A stretch of DNA of 64,000 nt. Origin: Dermatophagoides farinae. Lineage: Eukaryota > Arthropoda > Arachnida > Sarcoptiformes > Pyroglyphidae. The position numbers were made by a program, and so were the translations under genes. Of the stretch, positions 50,751 to 64,000 are shown piece after piece. How positions within the stretch are numbered: position 1 is the stretch's first letter; the number at the start of each line of letters is the position of its first letter. Location: positions 5,151,001 through 5,215,000 of the forward strand of contig NC_134679.1 in NCBI RefSeq assembly GCF_024713945.1. The letters run 5' to 3'. The notes beneath the pieces are model-generated. The model did not search any database, had not been told where the DNA came from, and saw only the letters and a program-made list of their open reading frames with translations.

Positions 50751-53700
50751 GTTCCAACTGGACTTTTTTTCTGTACATCTGAATTAAAATAAAATGAACG
50801 TATTCGATTCGATTGGTTTGAATTGGATTGAATTTGGTAGAACCAATTGCAACTAATCAATCTGATTAAAATCATATCCACCAATATGAATGAATGAATA
50901 AACCAAACTATGAATGTATGATTGATCAACACATACACCAAGACATAGTAGAATTGTGTGAACAACACTTGATTAATGTGAAGTATACGAGTGGTCAATC
51001 ATCATCGAATCTCAAAAAAGGGTAATATACTCACACATGGAAACTATTCGATTTACCATTGCTAGACAAGAAGGTCAACAATAGATGCAACACACACACA
51101 CACACACACAGTATGGGCACTAGCTAGTTGGTTAGGTCAAGGACCTAGCTATTGAATTTTGTGCAATTGGATCATCAAGCTTACAATTTATAATCAATTG
51201 AAGCTAATACGATCCAGGAGCCAAATAATTGTCGAATAACCAAGTCAAATTAATCACATTCGTATGAAAAATAACCATAACTTATTCGAGAATATTATTG
51301 TTTTTGCTTTAGATTTTATCAAAGAAAAAGAAAAATATCCGATTCATATCGAGCCAATCCAATGAATCGAATGAATTTTTCTCATTGTTTGATCAAAGAT
51401 CATCCGTTCCAAAACTCTTTCTCACGTTCGATGACCATGTTGACCCAAAAATTATTTATACCCTATGCTATATGAATATGATCACGTCACCTTATATTTG
51501 ACAGTGAAAAGTTTTCTTCACCACTATATTTTATATGTGTATGATTTATGTTTTATTTGCTCATATCGGACAACTGAATAAACTGACCCATCGAATCTTT
51601 GGAATTATAAAATTTGGCAAAAAAACAAACCTTTTCTTATTGATTCAATGGTTGCAAAAAAAAATCTTCAATCACTAATTCATTTTTCAATATTTGATCT
51701 ATCGATCACAGGTCGTCCTTGGTATGTATGCAAAAATATAGACACACCACTTGGTTTTAGCATCATTCAAATATTACTTATGTTTTATTTGCTCCACCCA
51801 CATTCTTATCCTAAATAGGAAGCCAACTCTTTTTGGATTCTAAAGAATTGATGAAGAATTTATTTGATTGTTGACGCAAACTCTACCACCAATGATGATG
51901 GTGATGATGATGATGACGATGATGATTAAAAGTAACGCCTTACGATGACCAATCATCTTCTATACAATCTTGTAGACAAATGAACTAAAAACTTGTAAGT
52001 TAACGATTTTTTTTTGCCATTTTTATTAACTTGACCATCGGATATAACAAACAAATTAATTGCGCATCTTCGTATTTTCATCTTTCATTCGTAATTCGTA
52101 AAGTTTGTATTGATCAAAAAAAAAACACACTATTCGAAAACACTGAAAAAAAAACAGGGAGGTGCTTACAAATAAAAAAATAATAGGCGCGGTGTATGTG
52201 TCCAATAGTGGAAAAAAAAGTTTTTTTTCGTTGTTGTTGTTCATTTGAAGACCCAACATTCTGGTATTGGTATCTACCATTCAAAACATATTTACACATC
52301 AAAAGAATATGGTTATAACTGAAAGCACCGCCTTCGAATGGGCTACGGCTCATTTTTGAAAAAAAAACAACACAAAAACCCGATGTCTATGTAAAAATGT
52401 TGGTAAAAAAAACTGCCTAGACATTTGCTAAAAAGTATGAACATTAAAATGAATGAATGATGATGATGATGAATACAACATATATATTCGATACATACAA
52501 ATAGTATATATGGTGGTAGTGGAACATGATCCAGCCAGAAAAAAAACAACCAGAATGGGTTGGACTTGTAAACGGCCAAAAGGTTCTTTTTTTTTTTGGT
52601 TACTCGATTCCATTATTATATACTGTGTGAATAGTTTTTGGTTGGGTTTCCTTTTTTTTTCTTGGCAGACCATTGGCAACCAGAAAAAAAACTATCTCGC
52701 AAAGACGTAGAAAAACAAACGTTAACCAAAGTGATGTGTTTGTGTGTGTATGTGTGTGTGTGTGGTGGCATAGAACAATTTTTTTCTGGTCGATGTGAAA
52801 ATGATGATGATGGTGATGATGAAAAAAAACATAAAATACGATGCTCAGTATTCGATTCGAATCAGTATTGTATGTGATTCAGTATATGAATGGACATGGT
52901 GGAATATTTTTTATTTTCAACTTTTTCAACAATCTAAAACAATCATTCTTCATGTGTGTGTGTGTGTGTGTATGTGTGTTTAAGTGTGTTCAACCGAATT
53001 GTATTTCTCTCCCTTTCTCTCATTCAATCACTATATGAATCACTAATTAAAAGTTTTTTTTCAATTTCTGTTTTTATCCATCATTTCCGCTTGATTTATT
53101 GAGTACAAATCAGCAAATATGAAACGAATCACGAGAAGAATTTATATCTACCGCCAATGATTTTCATTGAATAGTTTTAACATCCAAAAAAAAGTTTTTA
53201 TTGAAACCTCGAATTCTTCTTTCAACATTGATTGGATCGATGAAAAAATTACAATCAATGAACATCTCATAAGAACAAATTAGTTCTCTTCGTTTATATC
53301 CGGTTGACACACACACACATGCACATACATACTTTTCTTTTTCTAGTCAATGAATGACAATTTTTTTTTTAAATCCAAAAATTATTCTAAAAACTTCTTC
53401 TTTTTCTATAAGGTAAGTGATGCTTTTGTATTTCGATTCTTCGATGGTCAATCATGACTGTCATCACTTTGTGTGTGTGTGTGTAGATAAAACTCATTTA
53501 CACGGACAAATTTGTGTGTGTATCGAATCTCTATGCATGTATTTGTGTGTGAGTGTGTGTTTTGGTTTTAACCGGTTATTTGTGCTATTGTTGTTTTTCA
53601 TATAAATATTCAACGGATTCGTTTTGATTGTTGTTGTTGTTGCTGTTGTAGACGAACCACGTAATCAAATGTTTAATTGACACAATCTTGCATATGACTG

Positions 53701-53818
53701 ACCCAACAAACAGCTATAGCCGATATGTTTATATGCGTGTGTGTGTGTGTGTGTATTAGTATCGGTGATCGAATTATACCGGTAAAGTATGGCATGTCTA
53801 GTCTGTCTGGAATATTAC

Positions 53819-53869
53819 TTACGTAATTGAGCTATATCTATAGCTAAGCTAGATAACTAGCTAACGTAA
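53819..53869. repeat. nested inverted repeat, three-stem structure
   Basis: TTACGT at 53819-53824 pairs with ACGTAA at 53864-53869, enclosing two perfect 6-bp-stem, 4-base-loop hairpins: AGCTAT/ATAGCT (53830-53845) and AGCTAG/CTAGCT (53847-53862). It lies 5.5 kb upstream of hunchback. Function unknown. Confidence 0.6.
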
Positions 53870-56800
53870 TGATAGGGTAAAAAGCTAGCCTGCTGCCGCT
53901 ACTGCTGCTGCGGAATATTATATGAATGGAAAAAAACCATTATTTACCATCGATCATGATCATTATGATCGATATAATGGTTATTTGTCATTAGGAGCGA
54001 GATGTAGTTACCAAACAACAACAACAACAACAAACAAACAGCCAAGTGCTTGTTTGTTGTTGTGGAAAATCAATATCCCCTTGACCCTTTTCATTGCCAC
54101 GGCCAATGGATTGGCCTCTGTTTTTTATCACAATATATATTCATATTGTTCGGCTTATTTTCGCTTCAATAATCAATATTCATTGGCCAGTTGCTTTAAA
54201 TGTAATCAACACCCTAACGATAAATAGAGTTTTTGTATGCAAATACTTGTTAATCTGGTCAATCCCTCAGCTAAAATAGTCTCGATTATGATTGAGCATA
54301 ACGATTTATTTGGCGTGTGCATATTGATGGCCAGTTTCATAGATCTGGAATGCGATAGCTACATGAAAATGATGCTATGCTGATTATAAGATGTATGTCC
54401 AAAACTTGACCAGATTACTGATACATCTACAAAAAGGGTCACCAGTGAAAACATCATAATATATTTGCTTGGGTCGGTTCAATTCATCCAATGGATTTGC
54501 CCATTAGATTGTTGAATTCGGGTAAAAAAAGCTGTAGTAGTGAAATTAAAGCCAGATGGATAGACGTAGACAGAGACATTTTACCCTTTGACAACAAAAA
54601 TGGACACTGTCCATTATGGGGCTAACAATCAGTCTAGCTGGGATTCACGGTCACATCTACATCATCATCATCATCACTGTTGACCATCACACTGGATACA
54701 CAATTCTTTGCTTTGGCAGCAACGGGTCAAATGACTCAGTCCCTACGGGAATCATTATCGTGGGCAAACCAGAAAAAAAATACCAGCAAGAAGAGACGTC
54801 ATCGTCGGGCGAAACCAATGTACGAATTCGTCATTGTTTTTTGTTTTGTTTTGGCCCGGTTTTATTTTGTTTTGTTTTTTTTTTTTTTTTGGAAATTCGA
54901 TTTCATTTTAGAATGAATACGGCATAGATTTCGGCATCGAATAAAATGGCAAAAATTTTATTCTGTTTGTATAATTGTCTATGGATTGAATTGAATTGTT
55001 TCTATTCTCCAGTAGAATGATGTCACTGAATCCTTTCTATATATAACACAAACACTCATCCATGTTAATGTTATGAGCACTATTATGATGTTTTTGTAGA
55101 AAAAAAGTTTTTACCCATCCACCCATTCAGTTTTTGTTTTCTGTTGTGAATATGAGTTAAAAAAAATCTGAAACAAAATTCAATGAATTTAGAACATTCT
55201 GGCTGCCAGGTCAAAGGTCGTACGAACAAAAGAATGCAACAACTTTTTCTTATTCTGTATCATTCATTTTTGTTTCGATCTTAAGACCTATTTTTAGACA
55301 AACGGTTTATTACATGAAACGTATGCTTGTGTGTATATGTTGTGTCATAACCAGATGACACTTATCATAATAATCGTACTCATCATCATCATCATCGTCA
55401 CCATCATCATCATGAAGCAAAGAAACATTTTGTCAAAACATCCTGACCTTTGACTTTTGATTGAAATGTGACGCAAATCATTTCAAAAGTGTTCATGTTT
55501 GATGATGATTTGAACATAAGATATATGCATATTCATGAAATATCTGTTGTCCATAATTTTATCCTCGTTTCAAGGTATCTAAATAACAATTGATTTTTAA
55601 ACGGTCACAATCCTGGAACATAAATAATCATGTCATCATTGTGACCTTTTCATACTAATTTGGATAAAACAAAATCCACCGTTGACCTTTCACACACACA
55701 CACACACACAAAAATACCGCATTCTTATCAACATTCCTAGCAAGGTCAACAGAAAGTTTAGGTTTAGAATAAAAGAAGTTTTATCCGTTCGATATATATT
55801 GTTTGTTAAATTAATTTTGTATGATTAAAGGCGTATAAATCATAATGGGCCTTTATAGAATCTGAAGCCATAAATCATTTAGTCGTTACACACAAATTGC
55901 CATTATTTTCATTTGTTTTCACCAATACTGGACTCTGTTTGTGGACAATAGATTTCGGGCGTAATTATTCAAGAAACTTTTCCAATGGCCACTGATCATA
56001 ATGCTTGTAGATTGGATTGTCGAATCAAACTAAACTTTTGGCATTGGGTCATCATTCAATCTAAGCAACTAGATTGTTGGCATCAAACACAAACAAATAG
56101 CCATTGAGGCAACCATTCTTTTTCTTTCAAACTTGGCAACATGCCAAGCAGATGTTTACCATATGGTCATTTCAGCCTGGAAAACAAACAAGCAAGGATT
56201 GTACTTGGTTAGCTTGTGAAAAGAGAGAGAGAGTATAACTTTCGTAGTGATCGGCTTCGGTGTTTAGGTCAAAGAAACGCGTGCAGTCGTATGTATCCAA
56301 ATGCATGTTTGATTGGATTCGGTTTTTTAAAAAAAAATTCGACTTTCCCTTTTACAACTTCAGTAGCCAAAATAACACACAAAAAAAATTGGATACACTG
56401 TCATTCTAAACTGTCTCAACTGGTTCCAGAATAAAAGAATAAAGACTTGTCTTGGAGACACGTGCCATCCACCCTCAAGATGAGAGATGTCACCCGATGA
56501 TGATTTTGACCTCTTTTTTTCTGGCCTAACCAATACATACATTAGCATCTTGAGTATGGTGGCGTATTTGTTGCAGATGGTACAGCCAACAATACACTTG
56601 GTTGTTTCTTTTTCTCTCTTTCTCTCTCTCTGTTTTTTCATTCATACAATCTGAGTTTGACAACATTGTAAAGTGAATAAAGTATAAATTTAGAATCCAA
56701 AATCCGAAAAAAAAGAGTGCAATTCAATTGCAAAGACAACTGGTTTACTCTGGTCGGCTAATCAGACCTATTTATGGAGTTCTTTTTTTGCTTGTATATA

Positions 56801-58766
56801 TTATTCATATCTACTATGTGGTTAACACTCTTGTGTTGCTTTATGGTTATGATCATCATCATCATGCTATTCATGCCATGATGATCAAAGAACATACCAT
56901 TTGATTGGTCGCTCATTGAAATTAGCCAACGAACCTCTTTAACCATTCAAATTGTATCGTAAATCTTATTTCATGATGGACACCTATGGACAATATGATT
57001 CCATCCAAAATGAGAATTTTCATTTCTTCCAAAACGGTTGTCTTTGACGTGACAAATTTGCTTGTAGTCAGATTATTTGACCACAAGGTAACGGGAATTG
57101 AATAAAATGTCCATGCATATTGGCCAGACAATTATATTGATGATGGTCATCATTATCATTATCCATTCAGAAAAAGCCAAATCTTTCTCTCTATGTGTGT
57201 GTGTGTGTGTTTTTTTGGCTCGTGCAGGCCAGAAAAAAAACATACAAACGACAAAAGGCTCTCTGCTGATTTATTGGATCAATAAACATTAAACTAAGCT
57301 TTCATTCGTTCATCTAAAACTAAAACGAACTGGTTGCTTGCCTCTAAAAAAGAGAAATCCTTACTACATATATAGTTGGGTCAACTCGTTGTAGATCCAT
57401 AAGCGTGTATATAATGTGTGTGTGTGTGTTTGGTGACATATCTAACAAATGTGATTGACTGTATGGCAGCTGGTTCGATCCAAAATTACCATTCATGTTA
57501 ATCACGCTAACAATAAACACACACACACACACAAAACCAATTTCTGAACGTGTAGATCACGAGCTCTCTCTCTCTTCTGACCATGGCGCAACAAGTTTTT
57601 TATTTTCAATAGGCACGTGGCTAATATTAAAAAAAAAATATATAAGCTGAATAGTTTTTACCCAATTGACCCCATGTGTGTGTGTGTGTGTAGGGTTAAC
57701 GACAACAGGTTAACAACAACGAAAAACGATATATCTATCGTGAAATTTTTAACCATCTCGATTCGATGACCTTTGTGAGACCTGGTTTACAATTATGGCC
57801 AAAGTAAAAATAAAAATAAAAGGCGACAGATTGTTACACTGATTCTCAATTCATTTACACACACACACACACATGAACATTGAATACTATGTCCTTTCAT
57901 TTTAATCAACAACCAGAATGTGTCATTGAACTTTTAAACATTTTAAAAAATAACACTTTTAAACCTCGAATATTGTGTGATATATATTGAATTTAAAGAC
58001 TAAACTTATCACATACTGAGCCTGTATATATGTTTTTTTTTTTTTTTTTTTTTGCTACAACAATCTACCACCAAGCGTTCAATCGTAAAAAAAATCATGA
58101 AAAAAAACAAATCATTCGATAGAACAACAAAACTAAATGTGAATAAAAATGGGCGAAAAAAAATAACCGAAAAAAAGGAATTGTTTGGCCAAAAAAAAAA
58201 TTGAACCATTTCCTGTTAGCAACCAATATATACAGATACCAGATACATATAGACATACACACACACACTTGATGAATGCCATCAAAGTCGTAGATCCAAA
58301 CCAGATTCGGGAGTAAAACTAAAATTCCACTTTCTCATTCATCATTGCCATGTATCTGTGTGTATGTGTGCGTGTGTGGCAATATCCAACCGCGATTTTT
58401 TTCGTACGCAGCAATTTTTTTTCTTTCTTTTTTTTTGCTCCTGTGATCAACAGAAAAAAAACTCGATCACGACCGAATGACAGCAGTTTGGCCAATACTG
58501 GCTTAACAGAAAAAAAACCGAAACAATGAATACAATCAAATTATCACCCATGAATCGAGCTTTATTCTCGAGAGAATGAATAAGAAAAAAAAACGAAGAA
58601 AAATAAATTTCGCCCAGTAAAAAGCTTGATTCAATTTTGCTTCAATACCACAATGGTGGTTGAGTGAACCATCCTGTCAATTAGGTATTGTAAACACAAG
58701 TGTTTGTTATAATCGAATTTCTTTGATCAATTCTCGAATAAAATTGTTTCCTAAACAGAAATGCAT

Positions 58767-58769
<3 letters not shown>

Positions 58770-58798
<29 letters not shown>
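58770..58798. repeat. (TG)n microsatellite
   Basis: About fourteen TG units, 0.5 kb upstream of the hunchback reading frame. Confidence 0.95.
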
Positions 58799-58801
<3 letters not shown>

Positions 58802-58930
58802 AGACAATAACGAATCTGCAAATCTATTTCCGATTCTCTACAAACAAAAAAGACAAACATATTCCGATCGGAAGTAAATTGTTTTGGTTGATACAATAAT
58901 GATGATATATAATTGTTTTGGTTTGCCCCC

Positions 58931-58952
58931 AATCAATCAATCAATCAATCAT
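58931..58952. repeat. (AATC)n microsatellite
   Basis: Five to six AATC units; a tetranucleotide tract near the probable hunchback promoter. Confidence 0.9.
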
Positions 58953-59317
58953 TCAACCATTGGCTTCAATCAACACTTGGCCAAAGAGAATCATAAACAA
59001 TTCATGGTCATAGTGTAAAGTGAAAAGATCTCCAATACTGTGATAGAGATATATTCGAACCAGATTCTTCGTCATTTTGGTTGTTCATTTAATGACCTCA
59101 TCATCATCATCAGCCTGCATGTTGTTGAATCAAAGCTTATTATTGTCTATAGCCACTGTGTAATATTTTGATTGTTTGGCGGCAGAAATGCGATGAAACC
59201 ATCATTGCCATGACCAGCCGATCTCTGTGGTGGGTCTGGCTTTTTCTAGTCATACAAAATAATCGATGTGTGTTTTTTTTTATTTTTGTTCTATTTCAAT
59301 CAACAGATATCGGAATC

Positions 59318-62300
59318 ATGTCAAATCCACCTACATCAATGCTATCAGTAAATGACAATAATTCAGCCTTGATCGATACGAATAATAGGTCATGGTCGAT
59401 GATGCTTGGATCACCTTCATTGATGCCGTTGACACAGCCAGCAACTAGCACTACTATGGAATCTGATGAAGAGAATCCAATAGCTGATCTTATGTCTTTG
59501 TATTCACTTCCTGCCACATCCTCGTCGACAATGTCACAGTCGGATCAGCATCTTCATTCTATGCTACTAATGGCAGCAATGCATCATCAGCAACAACAAT
59601 CTTTGGCATCGATCCCTACAAATGTTGCTACATCATCTGGATTGGTCACAACGCCACCCTCAGAACTAGTCGAACAACAAAGTCACCAAAATCGATTGCC
59701 TTTGATAAATACAACAGGATCTTCGTCCATTAATCCAGCAGCTTATCAGCATCCAATTCTTATGATGCGTATGATGATGGGTAATCCTTCATTTTTGGAC
59801 CATCTAACAGCACCTGCCACATCTACGTCAAGTGGATCGATACTTTCACCACCAAACTCGGTAAATGTAAATAGAATAATTTCATCTCAGTCGGAATCAA
59901 CTACCGAGTGCAAAGAAGCCGCTGAAACAACTGCACTCATGTCACCAGGCATCGAAGAGCCATCAACCACGACGACCAACTATCAAGTCTAGTAAATCCT
60001 CGGCCAAAACCTAAATGTGCTAAGCGACGACAGCGTGTTGTAAACGGAACTGGAAAGTCCCGTCAGTTGACCAAATGCTATTCAATCAATCGTCGCTTGG
60101 TCGAATCGACCGTGTCGACTACATCAATTGCTTCGAATGTTGATCAGGAGTCATTATCAGACAATCGATCTACGAATCCTATTTATCGATGTCATCTCTG
60201 TCCGTACACCGGAAATTCCAAGCTTCACTTCAATGCTCACATGAATACTCATTTTGATCATCGTTGTCCTCATTGTGACTATACATCGCGAACCGAAGGA
60301 CGCCTGAAGCGTCATATACGAGATTTTCATTCTGAAACACCACCCGAAACCTGGACTGGTAGCGGACGATTGTTAGATGAATCGCTTGAAGGTGCTGAAT
60401 TAATATTTGATCCGGATGGATGCATGGAAATGTCGGCCGGTGGCAATGGACCAAATCCTGCTCGAAATCGAAAATATCGTTGCAAGCAATGTGGCTATGT
60501 GGCTATGGACAAACACGATTTCTGGGAACATTCCAAGGATCACATCAAATCAGATCGTATGCTGGCATGTCCGAAATGCAATTTTGTTACCGAATACAAG
60601 CATCATTTGGAATATCATTTACGTAATCACTTTGGTTCAAAGCCATTCAAATGTGCCAAATGCAACTATAGCTGTGTCAACAAATCGATGCTTAATTCGC
60701 ACATGAAATCACATTCAAACATTTATCAGTACCGATGTGATGATTGCACTTATGCCACCAAATACTGCCATAGTCTCAAATTACATCTTCGCAAATACAA
60801 ACATCAACCAGCCACTGTGTTGAATTTGGATGGCACACCCAATCCATATCCGGTCATTGATGTTTATGGCACACGAAGAGGACCTAGACCTAAAAAACCA
60901 ATTGCGTCATATACAACATCAAAATCAATTAGGTCCAAAGTAATTAAAAAAAATAATGAATCAAATAAATGTAAAGTGGCCACTCAACCAAAAGTTGATA
61001 AGTTGAAAAACATGGCTACATCATCTTCGTCGGTCGATTTGAACAACAAAACACGACCACTTGAAAATACTGCATCACAATCAATCAATAAATCGAACGA
61101 CCATCATGACAATGAAAATGATGATAACGAACAAGCACAGATTACCTATCTCCGATGTAATTATTGTTCTTTCCAGACAGAATCGAAACCCGAATTCAGT
61201 AATCATATGCTAAACCATGTGGTCAAAGAAAAATTGTCATTGCTTAACAACAAACGTAAGCACTTGCAGCAACAACAACAACATCAATCAATAAATGATC
61301 ACAGTGAAGATCAGAAACAGCCAGATCAAAATGGTGATAAACTAGTATCTAATGATCTGGCGCTTGATCTTAGCAAACAGGAATCACAAGACCAGCTCCA
61401 AATGAAATCCAGTCAGGATAACCCATTTTCATCGTTGCTACAAAATTTCCTTGAACACCAACAACAATCACAATCAGAACAAGCAGATATACGACTACCG
61501 GTGACGACGACCAGACAATTTATACATAAAAAACGCAAAGGACAAGCTCGCAAATTACTTCCGCCTTCTGCTACCACACTGGATCTCATGTCCGAATCGG
61601 AATCAGTCTCCTCATTGCCATCTTTATCCCCCTCTTCCTTTGATTCTAGCCCTACACCAACCAAAGAGCCTGACGATGATGAGGACGAATCGATTCGATC
61701 AGACGATATTGTCGTCGATGAACAAATGATTGATCAGGACGATCATAACATGGATGATGAGTCACAACTTTCGGAAACATCGATAATGGATGATTTGCCA
61801 TTGTTAACAAATACATCTTTAACCAACGATCAAATTCAATTGTTTGATTTTTACAATCATCAACAACAACAACAACAAAATGGAACGGACATCCAACATC
61901 CACTTCCACCAACGCCAATCAAATCACCCGAAGCCGATGACCAAGCCGTATTCAATTTTGACATGACAATCGATGACCAAAAAAGTGACTGCCACAATAT
62001 TCGCCCCATAGGTTCGACAATGCCCGAATGTGATATAACTCAACTAAAACCTGCATTAGTTGCCGCCCTTAATGATTCTTCAATGGTACAACCGCTGCTT
62101 CAGTCCAACAGTAATTTAATGCAGATGTTAATGCAATTGCTTTCTACATCAGCCAGCAATACTTGTTCCGCTACACCTTCTTCGTCGTCATCAATGTCAC
62201 TATCATCTTCCTCCTCATCTTCAAAAATAAATGATTCGAAAGCTATGGCAGCAATCATTTCAAAGGGTGTTGGTTCGTCGGCATCATCATCATCATCATC

Positions 62301-62601
62301 ATCATCTTGTTCTAAGTTGCCCGACGCTATGACTGCCACCACGATATCATCTTCGTCGAATGGAGAATCTATTCAGAGCATTGATTGTTTAGCATCATGT
62401 TCCACTAGCAACCAAGAAGCTGATACGATCGCCACTAATCTTAACAGTGCAACAGCGGCAGCAGCTTTAGCTTTGGCAACTACATCCTCATCGACGCCCA
62501 ACGAATCTCTCACTAATGTAAACAGTCTGATCACAAAAATGCATTCAGTAACATTTCTGATGCAAGAGATTCTTTTAGAAATGTGGTCGATCAAAAAGTG
62601 A
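59318..62601 (+). CDS. hb: Hunchback zinc-finger transcription factor
   Basis: Developmental C2H2 repressor that patterns the anterior embryo and times neuroblasts in insects. A splice acceptor (ends 59306) lies 11 bp before the ATG at 59318, so a non-coding 5' exon is implied, as in insects. Finger sets: two N-terminal ([11 protein letters not shown] and [11 protein letters not shown], about 60184-60345), then the four-finger DNA-binding block ([75 protein letters not shown], about 60478-60812) and the conserved tail [14 protein letters not shown] seventh lies near 61147. A CtBP-like ALDLSKQ lies near 61360. Beyond that come Gln-, Asp- and Ser-rich tracts. The reading frame changes between 59923 and 59992; either a 164-nt intron 59861-60024 (phase 0 both sides) or a missing base explains it. 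The usual C-terminal finger pair is absent. Three AATAAA at 62711, 62758 and 62805. Confidence 0.93.
62274..62306. repeat. (TCA)n tract coding a serine run in hunchback
   Basis: Near-perfect TCA/TCG triplets encode a run of about ten serines in the C-terminal part; the longest in-frame coding microsatellite of the gene. Confidence 0.85.
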
Positions 62602-63258
62602 AGACTTATGCAACGTCCATTTGTAAACAAATTCACCCAAGTCACAAATCATTTCATTTTTTTTTCTTCATTATGAATGTATGCAAATCACTGTCTTTGC
62701 TGATGATAACAATAAATTTTTTTCCTACATTTTTTTGTGTTTTTGTCTATATTAATGAATAAAATCAATGTTTTCAAATTCTTTAATCATTTTTGTTTAA
62801 CATTAATAAAGCAAAATTTAATGTTTGAATTTAATCATCAATAATCACGAAATAATTATTCCAATCACCATAGAAGTGTCATCTGTTGACGACCATTCGA
62901 ATTTGAAATTGATAATTGCACCAATGTATTAAAGACATGATCATAGAATTTTTATAGAATAGAATTAGGTTTTTCTACAAAGAAAGACAATTGTGTGTCA
63001 TTGGAAACAATAATTTGTATTTTTCTTCGATTTAAAATGTAACCCAGAATATCGAAAGAAGTTGGCAGCCCTATTGTTTATTAGAGAAAAAATACATTGA
63101 TTGAGAACCCATGATCTAGAATTGTGTGCGTTTGACAATATAACCTAATAGGTCTAACTATGTACAATCATTGAGAAGAGAAACAAAGAGAAGAATTATG
63201 CCCTTATACCAATAGATAGGAACTAAAACTTTGTAAACCAGGAATAAAGTAAAAAAGT
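62602..63258. other. hunchback 3' UTR and intergenic, 657 bp
   Basis: Contains the three poly(A) signals of hunchback and AT-rich sequence up to the 3' end of the facing protease gene. No C2H2 finger exon is visible here in any frame. Confidence 0.6.

Positions 63259-64000
<742 letters not shown>

Larger units (their letters stand above)
45059..59317. other. 14.3-kb stretch without a supported gene
   Basis: No frame passes coding criteria. It is filled with poly(A)/poly(T) runs, (CA)n, (GT)n, (GAT)n and (CAA)n tracts, many of which make spurious open frames. It lies directly 5' of hunchback, so it probably includes the upstream regulatory region, promoter and one or more non-coding 5' exons of that gene. 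The sequence also contains a nested inverted repeat near 53819. No transcription unit can be placed by eye. Confidence 0.6.

Noticed and set aside
54616-54927. Two overlapping plus-strand frames
   Set aside because: Overlapping frames over poly(T) and ATC repeats; no support for either.
57465-57490. GGTTCGATCC resembling a tRNA B box
   Set aside because: No matching T-stem, no A box at the proper distance and no cloverleaf around it.
59168-59317. Upstream in-frame codons before the hunchback ATG
   Set aside because: A clear splice acceptor ends at 59306, so most of this is intron; ATG at 59318 follows immediately.

Overview
The window is nuclear DNA of a small-genome arthropod. It is AT-rich, with many short homopolymers and (CA)n, (GAT)n and (CAA)n microsatellites. 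Introns are mostly 50-120 nt with GT-AG ends, and genes are split by exons as short as 18 and 25 nt. A Hunchback-type zinc-finger gene and a small family of arthropod gustatory-receptor-like genes point to Arthropoda. Gene compactness and intron size fit an astigmatan mite (dust or scab mite), but that placement is inference.

Layout. 1-3971 (-): most of a type-3-like adenylate cyclase, 3' end outside the window. 3972-14596: gene desert. 14597-15451 (+): NSA2, a ribosome-biogenesis factor. 17645-19754 (+): HMG-CoA lyase with an unusually long N-terminus, converging on a small secreted cysteine-rich protein (19919-20437, -). 20712-22056: a TTAA-flanked piggyBac-like element carrying a decayed LINE piece. 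22307-24389 (+): an acyl-CoA-synthetase/luciferase-family gene broken by two frame changes. 24673-25329 (-): the 3' end of a membrane protein, perhaps ABCG. 27133-45058 is gene-dense: stomatin-like (-), DAXX-like (-), a one-TM protein of unknown function (+), SMYD4-like (-), an MPAB/Lcp-domain oxygenase-like protein (-), two tandem gustatory-receptor-like genes (+) and a third facing them (-), bystin (-), and a proton/amino-acid transporter (+). 45059-59317: a second desert full of microsatellites. 59318-62601 (+): hunchback. 63259-64000 (-): trypsin-like protease with a C-terminal LDLa domain, 5' end outside the window.

There is no operon-like pathway. NSA2 and bystin both serve ribosome assembly (60S and 40S respectively) but lie 26 kb apart. 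The clearest local organisation is the receptor cluster at 35.6-40.4 kb. The two deserts lie directly upstream of a signalling gene (adenylate cyclase) and a developmental regulator (hunchback), which suggests, but does not show, that they hold cis-regulatory DNA.

I did not find a convincing new biological system. The most useful leads are the piggyBac-like element with a LINE passenger, the broken synthetase with an altered ATP-binding loop, the frame break and missing C-terminal finger pair in hunchback, the 232-residue leader on HMG-CoA lyase, and the nearly abutting convergent receptor genes. Exon boundaries were placed by eye from GT-AG sites, reading phase and family conservation; no alignment or transcript data were available.
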